DNA from: Bacillota bacterium
GTDB lineage: Bacteria; Bacillota; Negativicutes; Sporomusales; CTSoil-080
Direction: 5' to 3'
DNA: 64,000 nucleotides
Assembly: GCA_017889635.1 (NCBI GenBank)
Contig: JAGGAC010000018.1
Span: 1-64,000 of the forward strand
In this document: positions 28,355-37,849 of the stretch, one piece after another
How positions within the stretch are numbered: the stretch's first letter is position 1
Layout: each line of letters begins with the position of its first letter
Made by a program: the position numbers and the translations under genes
Notes under the pieces: generated by a model
What the model was told of the DNA's origin: nothing
Database searches by the model: none
What the model saw: only the letters and a program-made list of their open reading frames with translations

Positions 28355-29125
28355 TCACCTTCCTAGCTTTTCATTAACTATAGTATTTTCCAATCTTCCT
28401 ATGCCCTCTAACTCCACAACAACTTTATCTCCGACCATCATAGGACCCACTCCGGCTGGCGTTCCTGTCAGTATGACGTCACCTGGATACAAAGTCATAA
28501 CCTGAGTAACAAATTCCACCAATTCAGGAACTTTAAATATAAGATTACTGGTGTTAGAAGATTGCAGCACAGTGTTATTTAGATAAAGCTTAATATTGAG
28601 CTTGTGCGGGTCTATGTCAGTCTCAAGCCAAGGCCCTACCGGCATAAATGTGTCAAAAGACTTGCCTCTAGTCCATTGCCCGTCTTTCATCTGTAAGTCA
28701 CGAGCTGTAACGTCGTTAGCACAGGTATAGCCGAGGATATAATCGTAAGCCTGATGCGCTGATATATTTTTAGCTTGTTTTTTTATCACAATAGCTAACT
28801 CTGCTTCAAAATGCAGATTTTGAGAAATCGCCGGATATTCGATGCTATCTCCGGGATGAGCAAGTGAAGACGACGGTTTGAGAAATATAAGCGGCTCATC
28901 AGGAAGCTTTAAATTCATTTCTCGCGCATGGTCATAATAATTAAGTCCGATACAAACACCTTTGCTGGGCGAGCAAGGAGCAAGCAATTTTACCTCATCA
29001 ACTGAAACGCTTTTATCAGATACTTCAACGTTATTATAAACATTACCATCAATAATATTGATATTATTTCCAGACAGTACTCCCCACTTTTCTTGCTTTG
29101 CATAGATAAATCGAACTAATTTCAC
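28355..29125 (-). CDS. Fumarylacetoacetate-hydrolase-family protein
   Basis: 256 residues, FAH fold. Metal ligands and active-site motifs in CIGLNYYDHAREM, FLKPSSSLAHPGD, HFEAELAIVI, ANDVTARDLQ, KSFDTFMPVGPW and LTGTPAGVGP. Family members open or decarboxylate C-C bonds of 2-hydroxy-dienedioates or fumarylpyruvate. No pathway partner is nearby, so the substrate stays open. Confidence 0.9.
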   Translation of the reverse strand: MKLVRFIYAKQEKWGVLSGNNINIIDGNVYNNVEVSDKSVSVDEVKLLAPCSPSKGVCIGLNYYDHAREMNLKLPDEPLIFLKPSSSLAHPGDSIEYPAISQNLHFEAELAIVIKKQAKNISAHQAYDYILGYTCANDVTARDLQMKDGQWTRGKSFDTFMPVGPWLETDIDPHKLNIKLYLNNTVLQSSNTSNLIFKVPELVEFVTQVMTLYPGDVILTGTPAGVGPMMVGDKVVVELEGIGRLENTIVNEKLGR

Positions 29126-29291
29126 TTTACTCCCTCCAGTTTATCACACCACTAACCGTTCACTAAGTAACAGGTTAAATTACCCCAGTTTCTTAAAGCA
29201 TCGCCATTAATTTGCTCTTATATAACCTTCTCTACCTGTATTTTTTTTCCTTCCTGCCTCAAGCAACCTATGTAAATCTCCCAATTCATAC

Positions 29292-29338
29292 AAAATATCC
29301 ACCCTCGTTTGGTTTAAAACAAGCGAAGATGGATATTT
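29292..29338 (-). terminator. Hairpin downstream of cobS
   Basis: AAATATCCA (29293-29301) pairs with TGGATATTT (29330-29338), extended by CTCGTTTG/CAAGCGAAG. It closes the long microcompartment operon, though the minus-strand T-tract is short (TTTTG). Confidence 0.65.
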
Positions 29339-29361
29339 GATTGCTACTTAAATCAAGCCCT

Positions 29362-30093
29362 TTAGCGCACCAACACAAAAACAAGTAAAACTACTACTTC
29401 TGTCATCTCAGTAATAGCACCATAAACATCACCTGTCAACCCGCCTAGTCGCTTACAAACATATCTACTTATCAAAACAGCAAACCCAACAGCCCCAGCA
29501 AAACAGCCGGTTATTGTCATTCCCAGCGGTATAGTAAAAAGCAATGTCCAGACTATCGCAATACCAAGTGCACTTTGCCCCGCAAACTGGGCGAACGCCT
29601 TGCCAAGCCCCTCAGCCCGAGCATAGGGAAAAGCAGTAATTGCTATGACAATGCCAAAGCGTCCCAACACCGGCATTATAAATAACACTACCAAACCACC
29701 AGCAACAAACATTTCGCAAACCAACGTCCATTTAAGAAGTAAAAGCATTCCAAACCCCATAACACCATAAGCGCCGACCCTGCTGTCCTTCATGATTTCT
29801 AACATCTTCTCACGCGAACGGCCGGAAAAAATTCCATCCATTGTATCCATAAGACCATCACAATGCAAGCCCCCGGTTACGGCCATTTCCAATAAAATCA
29901 CCAGAACCGCTAATATACGGTCAGGAATATAGCCGCTCGCCGCTTTAGCAAAGCCCAACAAAATAAGGCCAATAACTGCGCCAACTACTGGAAAATGCCT
30001 AACGCTCCGGCCTAGATCTTCTGGAAAAACCTCAAACCGGCTTGATAAATTAAAGCGAGTCAAAAACTGTAATGCAATAATAAAAGCCTTCAT
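29362..30093 (-). CDS. cobS: Adenosylcobinamide-GDP ribazoletransferase (cobalamin synthase)
   Basis: 243 residues, hydrophobic, with the CobS start ALQFLTRF, the metal-binding GLHCDGLMDTMDGIFSG near residue 58 and LEIMKDSRVGAYGV. Joins adenosylcobinamide-GDP and alpha-ribazole in the membrane to finish B12. ATG at 30093; the longer frame overlaps glpF unnecessarily. Last gene of the microcompartment operon, supplying cofactor for the dehydratase; its partner cobT lies beyond the other end of the operon. Confidence 0.95.
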   Translation of the reverse strand: MKAFIIALQFLTRFNLSSRFEVFPEDLGRSVRHFPVVGAVIGLILLGFAKAASGYIPDRILAVLVILLEMAVTGGLHCDGLMDTMDGIFSGRSREKMLEIMKDSRVGAYGVMGFGMLLLLKWTLVCEMFVAGGLVVLFIMPVLGRFGIVIAITAFPYARAEGLGKAFAQFAGQSALGIAIVWTLLFTIPLGMTITGCFAGAVGFAVLISRYVCKRLGGLTGDVYGAITEMTEVVVLLVFVLVR

Positions 30094-30104
30094 ATACAGC
30101 CATC

Positions 30105-30830
30105 TCAAACTATGCCGATACCCTTTGCCACTAAAAATCCCAATACCCCGCCAATTAAAGGTCCAACTACCGGAATCCAAGCATATCCCCAATCTGAACT
30201 TCCTTTACCAGCAATCGGCAAAATAGCATGAGCAATGCGCGGCCCTAAATCGCGAGCAGGATTTATTGCATACCCTGTCGGTCCACCCAAACTAATACCG
30301 ATACCCCAAATTAAAATACCGACTAAATATGGCCCAACTCCAGGGGCAAGCCCACCGGCTGTTTTTGAAAATATAGCAAACATGGGTACTATAAGCGCCA
30401 TTGTTGCAATAATTTCACACAATAAATTCGCTGGAGCATTGCGAACCGCCGGAGCAGTACAGAAAATTCCTAGCTTTAATCCTGTATCTTCAGTTAGTTG
30501 CCAATGAGGCAAAAAGGCCAGCCACGCAATCGCGCCACCAGCAATTCCACCTACCAGTTCAGCAGCCATTGTTGCAATAGCGTGAGGAAAGCTGTAAACG
30601 CCGCCAAGTGCCTTTGCCAAAGTTACCGCCGGATTAAGATCAGCTTGCGGAGCACCAGCGGATATAGCACAAAATACCCCCATAATTACGCCAAATCCCC
30701 ATCCCGCAGTTATAGCCAACCATCCGGCGCCTTCAGCCTTCGACTGTTTAAGGACACAGTTAGCAACTGCACCACAACCAAACATCATCAATACCATCGT
30801 CCCAAAAAACTCACCAAAAAGGTTTGTCAA
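30105..30830 (-). CDS. glpF: Glycerol facilitator (MIP family), microcompartment-operon copy
   Basis: About 241 residues, six helices with the two NPA boxes (DLNPAVTLAK and YAINPARDLGPR); the second ends in D, as in glycerol facilitators rather than water channels. About two-thirds identical by eye to the second copy at 55272-55997. The start is taken as TTG 30830, which aligns with the Met of that copy and follows GGGAGG (only 3 nt away); it overlaps pduT by 20 bp. In salmonella-type pdu loci this position is taken by pduF beside pocR. Its place here points to glycerol, or 1,2-propanediol, as substrate. Confidence 0.9.
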   Translation of the reverse strand: MTNLFGEFFGTMVLMMFGCGAVANCVLKQSKAEGAGWLAITAGWGFGVIMGVFCAISAGAPQADLNPAVTLAKALGGVYSFPHAIATMAAELVGGIAGGAIAWLAFLPHWQLTEDTGLKLGIFCTAPAVRNAPANLLCEIIATMALIVPMFAIFSKTAGGLAPGVGPYLVGILIWGIGISLGGPTGYAINPARDLGPRIAHAILPIAGKGSSDWGYAWIPVVGPLIGGVLGFLVAKGIGIV

Positions 30831-31371
30831 TTGCCTCCCGTAAATTTTTATGTGGTGCAGCAATAACAATTTGATCGACAAGAAAACCGCTATCGCGGAT
30901 TACTTCACTGCCAGTTCGAATCGCCGCAGTCACCGCTCCCACATCGCCAGTCAAAAGCACCACTGACTTGCCACCCATACCACGAGCCAGCCTAATTTCG
31001 ATCAATTCCACCGCCGCCGCTTTCACCGCGGCATCAGCGGCAGTAATAGCCGAAGCAACCGAATAACTCTCAATCACTCCTAAAGCATTCAAGGCCGTAA
31101 TAGCAGTACAACCAGACAATGCCGGGAAGACACTGGAATGAATATTGGGTAATACAAATTCATCAACCACACCATCCTGCCCAATCTCCTTCCCTGACCT
31201 AACAGCACTTTGCACAGCTCCTACATCGCCCGAAACCATAACCACATATTTACCTGGGCAAAGGGGCTGCGCAAGTAAAAGTTCAACATTAGCTGACTTT
31301 AACATGCTATCGGCAACCAAAATTCCTCGGGCTACATTCTTTAGTTCCAACAAACCGATGGCCGATTTCAT
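30811..31371 (-). CDS. pduT: Microcompartment shell trimer PduT (tandem BMC domains)
   Basis: 186 residues, two BMC domains. The first has SAIGLLELKNVARGI...ADSMLKSANVELL and the second has [22 protein letters not shown] Cys in LSGC at the junction matches the residue that holds a [4Fe-4S] cluster in the PduT pore. Likely passes electrons between inside and outside, with PduS as partner. Its start overlaps the pduS stop (ATGA). Confidence 0.95.
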   Translation of the reverse strand: MKSAIGLLELKNVARGILVADSMLKSANVELLLAQPLCPGKYVVMVSGDVGAVQSAVRSGKEIGQDGVVDEFVLPNIHSSVFPALSGCTAITALNALGVIESYSVASAITAADAAVKAAAVELIEIRLARGMGGKSVVLLTGDVGAVTAAIRTGSEVIRDSGFLVDQIVIAAPHKNLREAIDKPFW

Positions 31372-32720
31372 TCTCCGTTCCCCCTTACCTCATTATTCGC
31401 CCTAATACCGATATAGCCATCCACAGCGAATATCTCGCCCGCAATGCTGGCATGCAAATTAGCCCCCACTGCTGCCTCCTCCGGAATTGCCGCCACCAGA
31501 TCTCCTGCCTTAACACAATCCCCGATCTTGACCACCGGGCGTGCCGGTGCACCAATATGCTGCAAAAGAGGCAAATGAACCTCCTGTATAAGATATTGCT
31601 GCCGGCTAAGCGGCGCTGGCAAATCATATTGCGACAATCCTAGTCTGGCCACCAAACGCTTGATTGGAATACGGCGGTATTCACGCTCCGCCCTTATTTT
31701 CAGGACTTTTTCCCGATGGGGATTCTTGATTCCTGTTTTACTCAACTGCTGCTTAAGCATAGAATTAACCCGTCGTGGCGATAACCCCATGGTACAGCCG
31801 TAAATTTCGCAAGCTCCACACTCTGAGCACAAAAAAGCCTTGGTGACGGCAGCGCTATCCTGTAACCCGCTGCCTAAAACCTGCATAATCCGGTGTGGCT
31901 CCAGACCGTGCCCTAGCAAATAACGCGGACAAGCATCCGTACAACCCCGGCAATTGCAGCAAACTGCTTTCGCCCGGTTAAGAGTAGCCGACCAAGTTGT
32001 GTTTTTTTGTACGATAAGCGGGTGATCTTTAGGGAGAACAATAATGCCGCCCGTCGTTTTTGTGATCGGTGCCCCAGCCTCGACAAGCTTCCCCATCATT
32101 GGTCCGCCATCGATAATCGCATTATCTAGGTGTGTAGCTCCACCTGCCAATTCAATTACTTCCCGCACCGCCGTTCCTACTGGCACCTCCAGCGTTATCG
32201 GCCGCCTCACCGCTCCTGTTACCGTAAGATATTTACTTATAACTGCATTACCAGCTAACGCCCGAGCCACATTTACCAGCGTCTCAACATTCGCGACAAC
32301 GGCTCCGACATTCAAAGGAATGCCACCTTCCGGCACAATCCTTCCCGTCACCTCGTGCACCAATACATGTTCATCCCCAGCCGGATAAAAATCCGGCAAA
32401 AAAAATAATTCAATGCGCGGGGCAGCCAGCTTCCGGATTGCGGCTTCAAGGCTCGTAACCGCCTCAGCATACTTACGTTTTAAGCCAATAAAACCATGCT
32501 TGGCGCCGGTCGCCAGCATCACAGCTCCTAACCCGCTTATAACGCTGTAACTCTCGGCAGCCATAATGTGCTGATGAGCCCTAAGAAGCGGCTCGCACTC
32601 AGCACCGTTGGCGATGACAACCTCCACTTTGGCATTGATCTTTACATGCGTCGGAAAACCAGCGCCCCCGGCCCCAATTACTCCAGCTTCCATTACTGCT
32701 GCGATAATTTTCTGCTGCAT
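31368..32720 (-). CDS. pduS: Cobalamin reductase PduS (RnfC-like flavo-iron-sulfur protein)
   Basis: 450 residues. N-terminal RnfC/Nqo1-like domain with GAGGAGFPTHVK and ANGAECEPLL; two [4Fe-4S] motifs CCNCRGCTDACP and CSECGACEIYGC near residues 250-310; a SLBB-type domain and a C-terminal barrel-sandwich. It reduces cob(III/II)alamin inside the compartment so PduO can adenosylate it. Sits between pduP and pduT as in enteric loci. Confidence 0.96.
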   Translation of the reverse strand: MQQKIIAAVMEAGVIGAGGAGFPTHVKINAKVEVVIANGAECEPLLRAHQHIMAAESYSVISGLGAVMLATGAKHGFIGLKRKYAEAVTSLEAAIRKLAAPRIELFFLPDFYPAGDEHVLVHEVTGRIVPEGGIPLNVGAVVANVETLVNVARALAGNAVISKYLTVTGAVRRPITLEVPVGTAVREVIELAGGATHLDNAIIDGGPMMGKLVEAGAPITKTTGGIIVLPKDHPLIVQKNTTWSATLNRAKAVCCNCRGCTDACPRYLLGHGLEPHRIMQVLGSGLQDSAAVTKAFLCSECGACEIYGCTMGLSPRRVNSMLKQQLSKTGIKNPHREKVLKIRAEREYRRIPIKRLVARLGLSQYDLPAPLSRQQYLIQEVHLPLLQHIGAPARPVVKIGDCVKAGDLVAAIPEEAAVGANLHASIAGEIFAVDGYIGIRANNEVRGNGE

Positions 32721-32751
32721 TACTTGTCACCTTCTCCCCGCCTGTTCTCCT

Positions 32752-34179
32752 CTATACAATTGAAAAACCATCAACCAACACACAGCGGCGCTGTCTAGCA
32801 AAGCTTCGAGCCGAAGTAAGCCCTTCGCCGGTTGGCCCAGCAATAGTAAATGTAGTAAATCCTTCGCCGCCAACGCCGATCCCAGCATAAGAAGGACCAT
32901 TCTTAACAAAAATAGTCGTCTCAATAGCCCGGGCCAAGCGCGTCATATTATCAACGTTCTTCGAATGCATGATTGCCGTATGCCGATTGCCGTGTTCCAC
33001 CTTTACAGCTAACTCAATAGCCGCGTCTACATCCTTTACCTGAACCAGCGGCAATACCGGCATCATCAGTTCTTCGAGCACAAAAGGATGATCAGCTTCT
33101 GTTTCACACAGCAACACTTTTACTTCGTCAGCACCTGTCACACCGATGTGTTTGAGCATATACCCAGCGTCCTTACCAATAAAGCGCTTATTTACCGCAT
33201 AACTTTTACGCGGCCTGTCGGTGCATCCGGCAGACATTTCTGCTTCCTTTTCTGTCAGAATAACTTTCATCAGTTCACTCACCTGGGCATTGCTAAGTTG
33301 ATATGCCCCGGCCTTGCGCATATAACTCATCATTTCATCAGCAATGCTGCCCACAGCAATAACTTCCTTCTCAGCAATACACGGCAGATTATTATCAAAC
33401 GAACAGCCATCAATAATATCTTGGGCAGCCTTGGCAATATCCGCAGTCTGGTCCACCACCGCCGGCGGATTACCGGCACCAGCGCCAATAGCTTTTTTGC
33501 CGGAAGACAACACCGCTTTGACCACACCCGGTCCGCCGGTAGCCACCAACATATTTATAAGAGGATGCTTCATCATCACTCCTGCGGCTTCTATAGACGG
33601 CTCCGCTATAGCGGTCAATAGATTTTCCGGTCCTCCCGCCTTCATAATTGCCGCATTTAATATTTCTACCGTTTTACGCGAAGTCTGAGTTGCCGTCGGA
33701 TGGGGACTAAATACCACCGAATTACCTGCGGCAATCATGCTGATACCATTATTGATAAGCGTCTCCGACGGGTTAGTAGTCGGCGTAATAGCACCAATAA
33801 CCCCATAAGGGCCTCGTTCAACAATAGTCAGGCCATGGTCGCCGGACCAAGCTTCAACACGTAAATCTTCTGTGCCCGGCGTCTTTAATGCCGCTAGCCT
33901 ATTTTTTATATTTTTGTCCCCGACCCGTCCCATACCGGTTTCCTGAACCGCCATTTCTGCCAATAATAGTGCGTTGGCCTCTGCCGCTAAACGCATCGAC
34001 TGAATAATCTCTTCCCGTTTTTCTAGCGACAACAATTTTAACTCTTGATATGCCTGGCGAGCCGCCATGATAGCATCTTCCATGGTCATAAAAATTCCCA
34101 GGTTCTCTCGGCCCCGCCCCTGCTCCTGAAGCTTAGTCAGCACTCGAGCAGTAACTTCTGAAATCAAATTATAATCCAT
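32752..34179 (-). CDS. pduP: CoA-acylating propionaldehyde dehydrogenase PduP
   Basis: 475 residues of the aldehyde dehydrogenase fold. The N-terminus (NLISEVTARVLTKLQEQ) is an amphipathic helix like known encapsulation peptides. The nucleotide site and thiol are in GVIGAITPTTNPSET and NNLPCIAEK (catalytic Cys, roughly residue 270). Turns propionaldehyde, or 3-hydroxypropionaldehyde, into the acyl-CoA while reducing NAD+. Its product feeds PduL. Confidence 0.96.
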   Translation of the reverse strand: MDYNLISEVTARVLTKLQEQGRGRENLGIFMTMEDAIMAARQAYQELKLLSLEKREEIIQSMRLAAEANALLLAEMAVQETGMGRVGDKNIKNRLAALKTPGTEDLRVEAWSGDHGLTIVERGPYGVIGAITPTTNPSETLINNGISMIAAGNSVVFSPHPTATQTSRKTVEILNAAIMKAGGPENLLTAIAEPSIEAAGVMMKHPLINMLVATGGPGVVKAVLSSGKKAIGAGAGNPPAVVDQTADIAKAAQDIIDGCSFDNNLPCIAEKEVIAVGSIADEMMSYMRKAGAYQLSNAQVSELMKVILTEKEAEMSAGCTDRPRKSYAVNKRFIGKDAGYMLKHIGVTGADEVKVLLCETEADHPFVLEELMMPVLPLVQVKDVDAAIELAVKVEHGNRHTAIMHSKNVDNMTRLARAIETTIFVKNGPSYAGIGVGGEGFTTFTIAGPTGEGLTSARSFARQRRCVLVDGFSIV

Positions 34180-34200
34180 TCTAATCCCCCTATGGCACTC

Positions 34201-35175
34201 TTATCGCCAAGCTGCCAATCCGGCGTTTACCACAATAATATCTTCCTTAACCGAACCGCCACTCACCCCAAGACCGCCAATAACATCACCGTTTTCAACA
34301 ATCGGCACCCCACCGCCAAATACTACTATTCGCCCACCAACCACACTATTTAACCCGTACAGCGGCTGACCGGGCTGTACAAGGCCTGCTGCCTCTTCGG
34401 TAGACATTCTCAAGGCCGACGCAGTATAAGCCTTATCAAGAGCAAGCGATACACTGGCCAGCAGCGCTCCCTCCATCCGTTCCTGCGCCACCAAAATCCC
34501 CCCCTGGTCAACAACCGCAACCACCATCGGCACGCCTATTTCCTTAGCCTTAGTTTCCGCCGCCGCAATCGCCAGTTTGGCTTTTTCCAGAATAGTACCT
34601 GCCCCTGCCGGACAATTCCCCGCCTTTAATGCTGCCAGCACCTGACCGGTAATCACCTTTACAAGTTCCTCCTGTTCAACACACCGAGCCAATACAAACA
34701 ATAAATCAGATAGACGATTGAGAAATACCATAACCGTCTTGGGCGTGTCTGCGCTCTGGCTTAGTTTAACAACACTGCGCTCAGCCCGCCGAACCACCGT
34801 ACGCGCCAAATCCAGCGCGGCACTGGCCGGACACTCTCCCGGCGTAACAAAATAGCGTTGGGGAATGCGCCCCTGTTCAAGCCGGTCAATTATTTTCTCT
34901 AGTTCATTCACATGTACATCCGTTAAGCGCCGCTGACCGTCGGCCACTTCCCCTTCGGTTGCCAGATCGGCGTTCATAAGTACCAATAAATGCTGTATAT
35001 TGGCCAACATTTCTGTCCACTGCCAATTTGTCATTAGCGACTTAGCCAAGCCCATAGCAGCATTGGCTTCATCCACCGTTCCATACGCATCCACTCGAAT
35101 ACTATCTTTAAAAACACGCTCTTTAGACAAAAGGCTGGTTTGTCCCTTGTCACCTGTCCCGGTATATACTTTCAT
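34201..35175 (-). CDS. pduO: ATP:cob(I)alamin adenosyltransferase PduO with GlcG domain
   Basis: 324 residues. The N-terminal PduO-type transferase (about 1-175) has YTGTGDKGQTSLL, VDEANAAMGLA and DLARTVVRRAERSV. The C-terminal GlcG/HbpS domain (about 185-324) has VVAVVDQGGILVAQERM and VVFGGGVPI, and is thought to bind haem or stabilise the enzyme. Makes adenosylcobalamin for PduCDE. ATG at 35175 behind AGGAG. Confidence 0.96.
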   Translation of the reverse strand: MKVYTGTGDKGQTSLLSKERVFKDSIRVDAYGTVDEANAAMGLAKSLMTNWQWTEMLANIQHLLVLMNADLATEGEVADGQRRLTDVHVNELEKIIDRLEQGRIPQRYFVTPGECPASAALDLARTVVRRAERSVVKLSQSADTPKTVMVFLNRLSDLLFVLARCVEQEELVKVITGQVLAALKAGNCPAGAGTILEKAKLAIAAAETKAKEIGVPMVVAVVDQGGILVAQERMEGALLASVSLALDKAYTASALRMSTEEAAGLVQPGQPLYGLNSVVGGRIVVFGGGVPIVENGDVIGGLGVSGGSVKEDIIVVNAGLAAWR

Positions 35176-35180
35176 GACCT

Positions 35181-35468
35181 CTACTCCTCAGCTGCCAGAC
35201 ACGGATCTAATTCTATGGTATCGACAATACCAATAATAGCAGCGTCTACTGCCGAACTTGGGTTACCATATACATGCCGGGCCGAACTTCCTTCCACCAC
35301 AAGAACGGTTTCTCCAGTACCTGCGCCAATCAGGTCAATAGCAACAATGGAGCTTCCGGTCTTTTTATTGCTAAAGTCCAACGGCTGAACAATTAGTAAT
35401 TTACTGCCAGTTAGACTGTCATCTTTAGGCGTAGCAACCAGTGTACCAATAATTTTTCCTACCCACAT
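35181..35468 (-). CDS. pduN: Microcompartment vertex pentamer PduN (EutN/CcmL family)
   Basis: 95 residues, the family's usual size. GKIIGTLVATPKD.SL.G.KLLIVQPLD and AIDLIGAGTGETVLVVEGSSAR are the standard signatures. Caps the shell's corners; without it shells do not close. 5 nt from pduO. Confidence 0.95.
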   Translation of the reverse strand: MWVGKIIGTLVATPKDDSLTGSKLLIVQPLDFSNKKTGSSIVAIDLIGAGTGETVLVVEGSSARHVYGNPSSAVDAAIIGIVDTIELDPCLAAEE

Positions 35469-35486
35469 CGTACCATCTCCCCACCT

Positions 35487-36284
35487 TTAGGAACGCCCAG
35501 CCTGTTCCCACATCAGCTCAACTCCAAGCTCCCGGGCTCTATCAACTGCCAGCGGCGTGATAATAGCCCCCTTAGGTATTGTGATACGTCTGTCGCCACA
35601 AGTCAGAGCTGCCTTGACAGCGGCAGCATCAATCAGGACCTTAATCGCTGAACCAGCTATCGATACTGAATCTTGCGCCCGGCCTAAATTTTTCTTAATT
35701 TCCGCTGCAATAAAAGCCACATCTACCAAGCGAACTCCTAAGCCTTCAACTCTCTTCAGATTTTCCTCAAGCACCCGCACCAACCCAGTTGGAGCCTGAT
35801 CCGTCCCAGCTTCGATCCGGGCATACTCCCGTGGGTTAGCGGCATTAGAAGCCATGATCACCGGTTTACCTAAAAGTAAAGCCTGTAGCACTAAAGTAGT
35901 AAGCATCGTATCAGAAATAGTTCGTGCCAGCTTGGCTGCTGTATTTTTTGTCAACACAGGCATCACAACTACATCAGCTTCCCGCAATATATTGCCGGGA
36001 TACTGATCTTGAGCAGTTACAACAAAAACATCATTACCAAGCTGTTCGCGAATACGACTTATACCAATCACCTTTTCAGCTGCCACTGACAAAATTACCG
36101 CTACTTCAGCCGGATAACCCTGAATCTCGGCTAGCGCCCTTAAGCCAGCTTCCAAACCAATAGTCCCGCCGCTGAATAGTGCCAAAATCTTTGGCAGCCG
36201 CCTTCCGCCGCCGTCTGTACCCTTACCTTTTAACTGCCGTAATACTTCCTGTGTAATAAACTCCACCAAATTTTCCTGCTGCAA
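35487..36284 (-). CDS. Flavoprotein-domain protein in the pduM position of the operon
   Basis: 265 residues. It begins with an amphipathic helix (NLVEFITQEVLRQLKG) resembling an encapsulation peptide. The main domain has ILALFSGGTIGL and MPVLTKNTAAKLARTISDT, typical of PF02441 flavoproteins (HFCD fold). The C-terminal 40 residues (PKGAIITPLAVDRARELGV) match a tail seen in several compartment proteins. It replaces the short pduM of enteric loci. I infer a flavin- or cofactor-handling core protein, possibly for B12 reduction; the reaction is unknown. Confidence 0.75.
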   Translation of the reverse strand: MQQENLVEFITQEVLRQLKGKGTDGGGRRLPKILALFSGGTIGLEAGLRALAEIQGYPAEVAVILSVAAEKVIGISRIREQLGNDVFVVTAQDQYPGNILREADVVVMPVLTKNTAAKLARTISDTMLTTLVLQALLLGKPVIMASNAANPREYARIEAGTDQAPTGLVRVLEENLKRVEGLGVRLVDVAFIAAEIKKNLGRAQDSVSIAGSAIKVLIDAAAVKAALTCGDRRITIPKGAIITPLAVDRARELGVELMWEQAGRS

Positions 36285-36295
36285 GCTTTCACCCC

Positions 36296-36943
36296 CTACC
36301 CAGGCACTACACTGACAAGATCGCCATTATTAAGTCCGGTGGCATTTGCCTCGTCAGTGTCAATATGAAGTTCCAGCCGGAAATTAGGTCCTACCCGCAC
36401 CAATACATTTTTCAAACAGCTTGCCCGTAAACCAGCTGTTTCCACAGTCAAGAAATCTCCGTCCTTAAGGTTAAAAACCGAAGCTTCAATGTCACTCATA
36501 TGAATATGCCTGGCAGCAGTAATCACGCCTTCTTTCAAAGTCAAAGCTCCAACCGGCCCGACCAGCGTTAACCCAGCCGATCCGGTAATTTTACCTGAAT
36601 CACGGATAGGCGGCCTAATTCCGAGCATAAAACCATCAGTACGTGAAATTTCCACCTGGCTATGATTCCGGAAGGGGCCCAAAATGCGGACCCCCGGTAT
36701 TACCCCTTTAGGCCCAACCAGCGTCACCATCTCAGCTGCAGCATATTCACCAATCTGGCTGAGATCTCTAACCTTAGTCAAATTATATCCATCACCAAAA
36801 AGCACGGCAGCATCCTTGAGCGAAAGATGAATATGGCGATTTGATATTCCCACAGGTATGCCATTTCGCTCAGCAACTGGTAGCTTATAACCAAGACCTT
36901 TTACAACACAAGCAACAACTGTTTCAATCAATTTGGGGTCCAT
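36296..36943 (-). CDS. pduL: Phosphate propanoyltransferase PduL
   Basis: 215 residues with two PduL beta-barrel domains. Zinc ligands sit in GISNRHIHLS and AARHIHMSD; GPFRNHSQVEISRTDGF is also conserved. The first 20 residues (KLIETVVACVVKGL) form an encapsulation-type helix. It converts acyl-CoA to acyl-phosphate and recycles CoA within the compartment. No kinase (pduW) is nearby to take the acyl phosphate. Confidence 0.96.
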   Translation of the reverse strand: MDPKLIETVVACVVKGLGYKLPVAERNGIPVGISNRHIHLSLKDAAVLFGDGYNLTKVRDLSQIGEYAAAEMVTLVGPKGVIPGVRILGPFRNHSQVEISRTDGFMLGIRPPIRDSGKITGSAGLTLVGPVGALTLKEGVITAARHIHMSDIEASVFNLKDGDFLTVETAGLRASCLKNVLVRVGPNFRLELHIDTDEANATGLNNGDLVSVVPG

Positions 36944-36973
36944 TCCCCTTGCCCCCTTGCTTCGCTGCGTAAA

Positions 36974-37258
36974 TTAACCTTCCGGTAGTTTAGGTAGTAT
37001 TTTTTCAATATCCATATGCGGCCGCGGAATAACATGAATCGAAACCAATTCCCCGACTTTACCCGCAGCTGCCGCACCGCTGTCAGTAGCAGCCTTAACC
37101 GCACCGACATCGCCCCGTACCATTACAGTAACTAGGCCTGACCCAATTTTCTCATAGCCAATCAAAATTACATTAGCAGCCTTAACCATAGCATCCGCAG
37201 CCTCAATTGCTCCAACCAACCCCTTAGTTTCAACCATTCCTAAAGCCTCTCCGCGCAT
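36974..37258 (-). CDS. pduJ: Microcompartment shell hexamer PduJ/PduA, second copy
   Basis: 94 residues, one BMC domain ([21 protein letters not shown], then [13 protein letters not shown]). It is almost identical to the 43839-44114 protein over the first 65 residues and differs near the C-terminus. The pore loop KIGSG is the PduA/PduJ type, a channel for small diols. ATG at 37258 is 10 nt from AGGAGG; a GTG two codons earlier is possible. Confidence 0.94.
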   Translation of the reverse strand: MRGEALGMVETKGLVGAIEAADAMVKAANVILIGYEKIGSGLVTVMVRGDVGAVKAATDSGAAAAGKVGELVSIHVIPRPHMDIEKILPKLPEG

Positions 37259-37260
37259 CC

Positions 37261-37830
37261 TCACTCATCCTCCTGTTTGTTTGTTTTTTCATAATGCAAA
37301 CATGTCGCTTTCGGATCTCCCTTTTTGCGAGTACAAGCTGGATCACCGCACAGGTTACATATATCAGCACTTCTTTTCTCAGTAGCCGTGGCAGAAAGGT
37401 CTATCTCGGTTACTTGCTTGGACTCCAGCGGCCGCTCCCATTCTTCCAGCGCCACTACACTTGCAGCCAACTCGCTACCTTCAGCTACCAGTCCTGGCCT
37501 TGCTCCAACATCCGACTTTTCAGGCCAACCTCCCGTCTCTCGGCCAATTGTCTCACTGCTCCCCACAATTCCGTCCAGTTCCTGATGCGGTCTCGGAATA
37601 ACATGCGTAGCCCATACTGTGCCAACTTTTTGTGCTGCGATCTTGCCAGCTTCCACAGCCGCCTTAATCGCCCCTACATCGCCCAACAGTTTGACAGTCA
37701 CCATTCCCCCGCCTCTAGTAAGTTCGTACCCGATAAGCTTAATATTAGCAGCCTTAACCGCTGCATCTGCCGCCTCCACTGCCGCTACCAATCCAACAGT
37801 CTCAATTAATCCCAACGCATTTCTGACCAT
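37261..37830 (-). CDS. pduK: Microcompartment shell protein PduK with Cys-rich tail
   Basis: 189 residues. Residues 1-90 are a BMC-H domain ([21 protein letters not shown]). A polar linker (about 95-155) leads to a tail with [20 protein letters not shown], four cysteines plus a following His, as in PduK of Salmonella, where it may bind iron-sulfur or zinc. ATG at 37830 is chosen because the BMC domain starts there; the long upstream frame overlaps pduH. Confidence 0.92.
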   Translation of the reverse strand: MVRNALGLIETVGLVAAVEAADAAVKAANIKLIGYELTRGGGMVTVKLLGDVGAIKAAVEAGKIAAQKVGTVWATHVIPRPHQELDGIVGSSETIGRETGGWPEKSDVGARPGLVAEGSELAASVVALEEWERPLESKQVTEIDLSATATEKRSADICNLCGDPACTRKKGDPKATCLHYEKTNKQEDE

Positions 37831-37849
37831 GTTTTCACCTCCCATGGCC

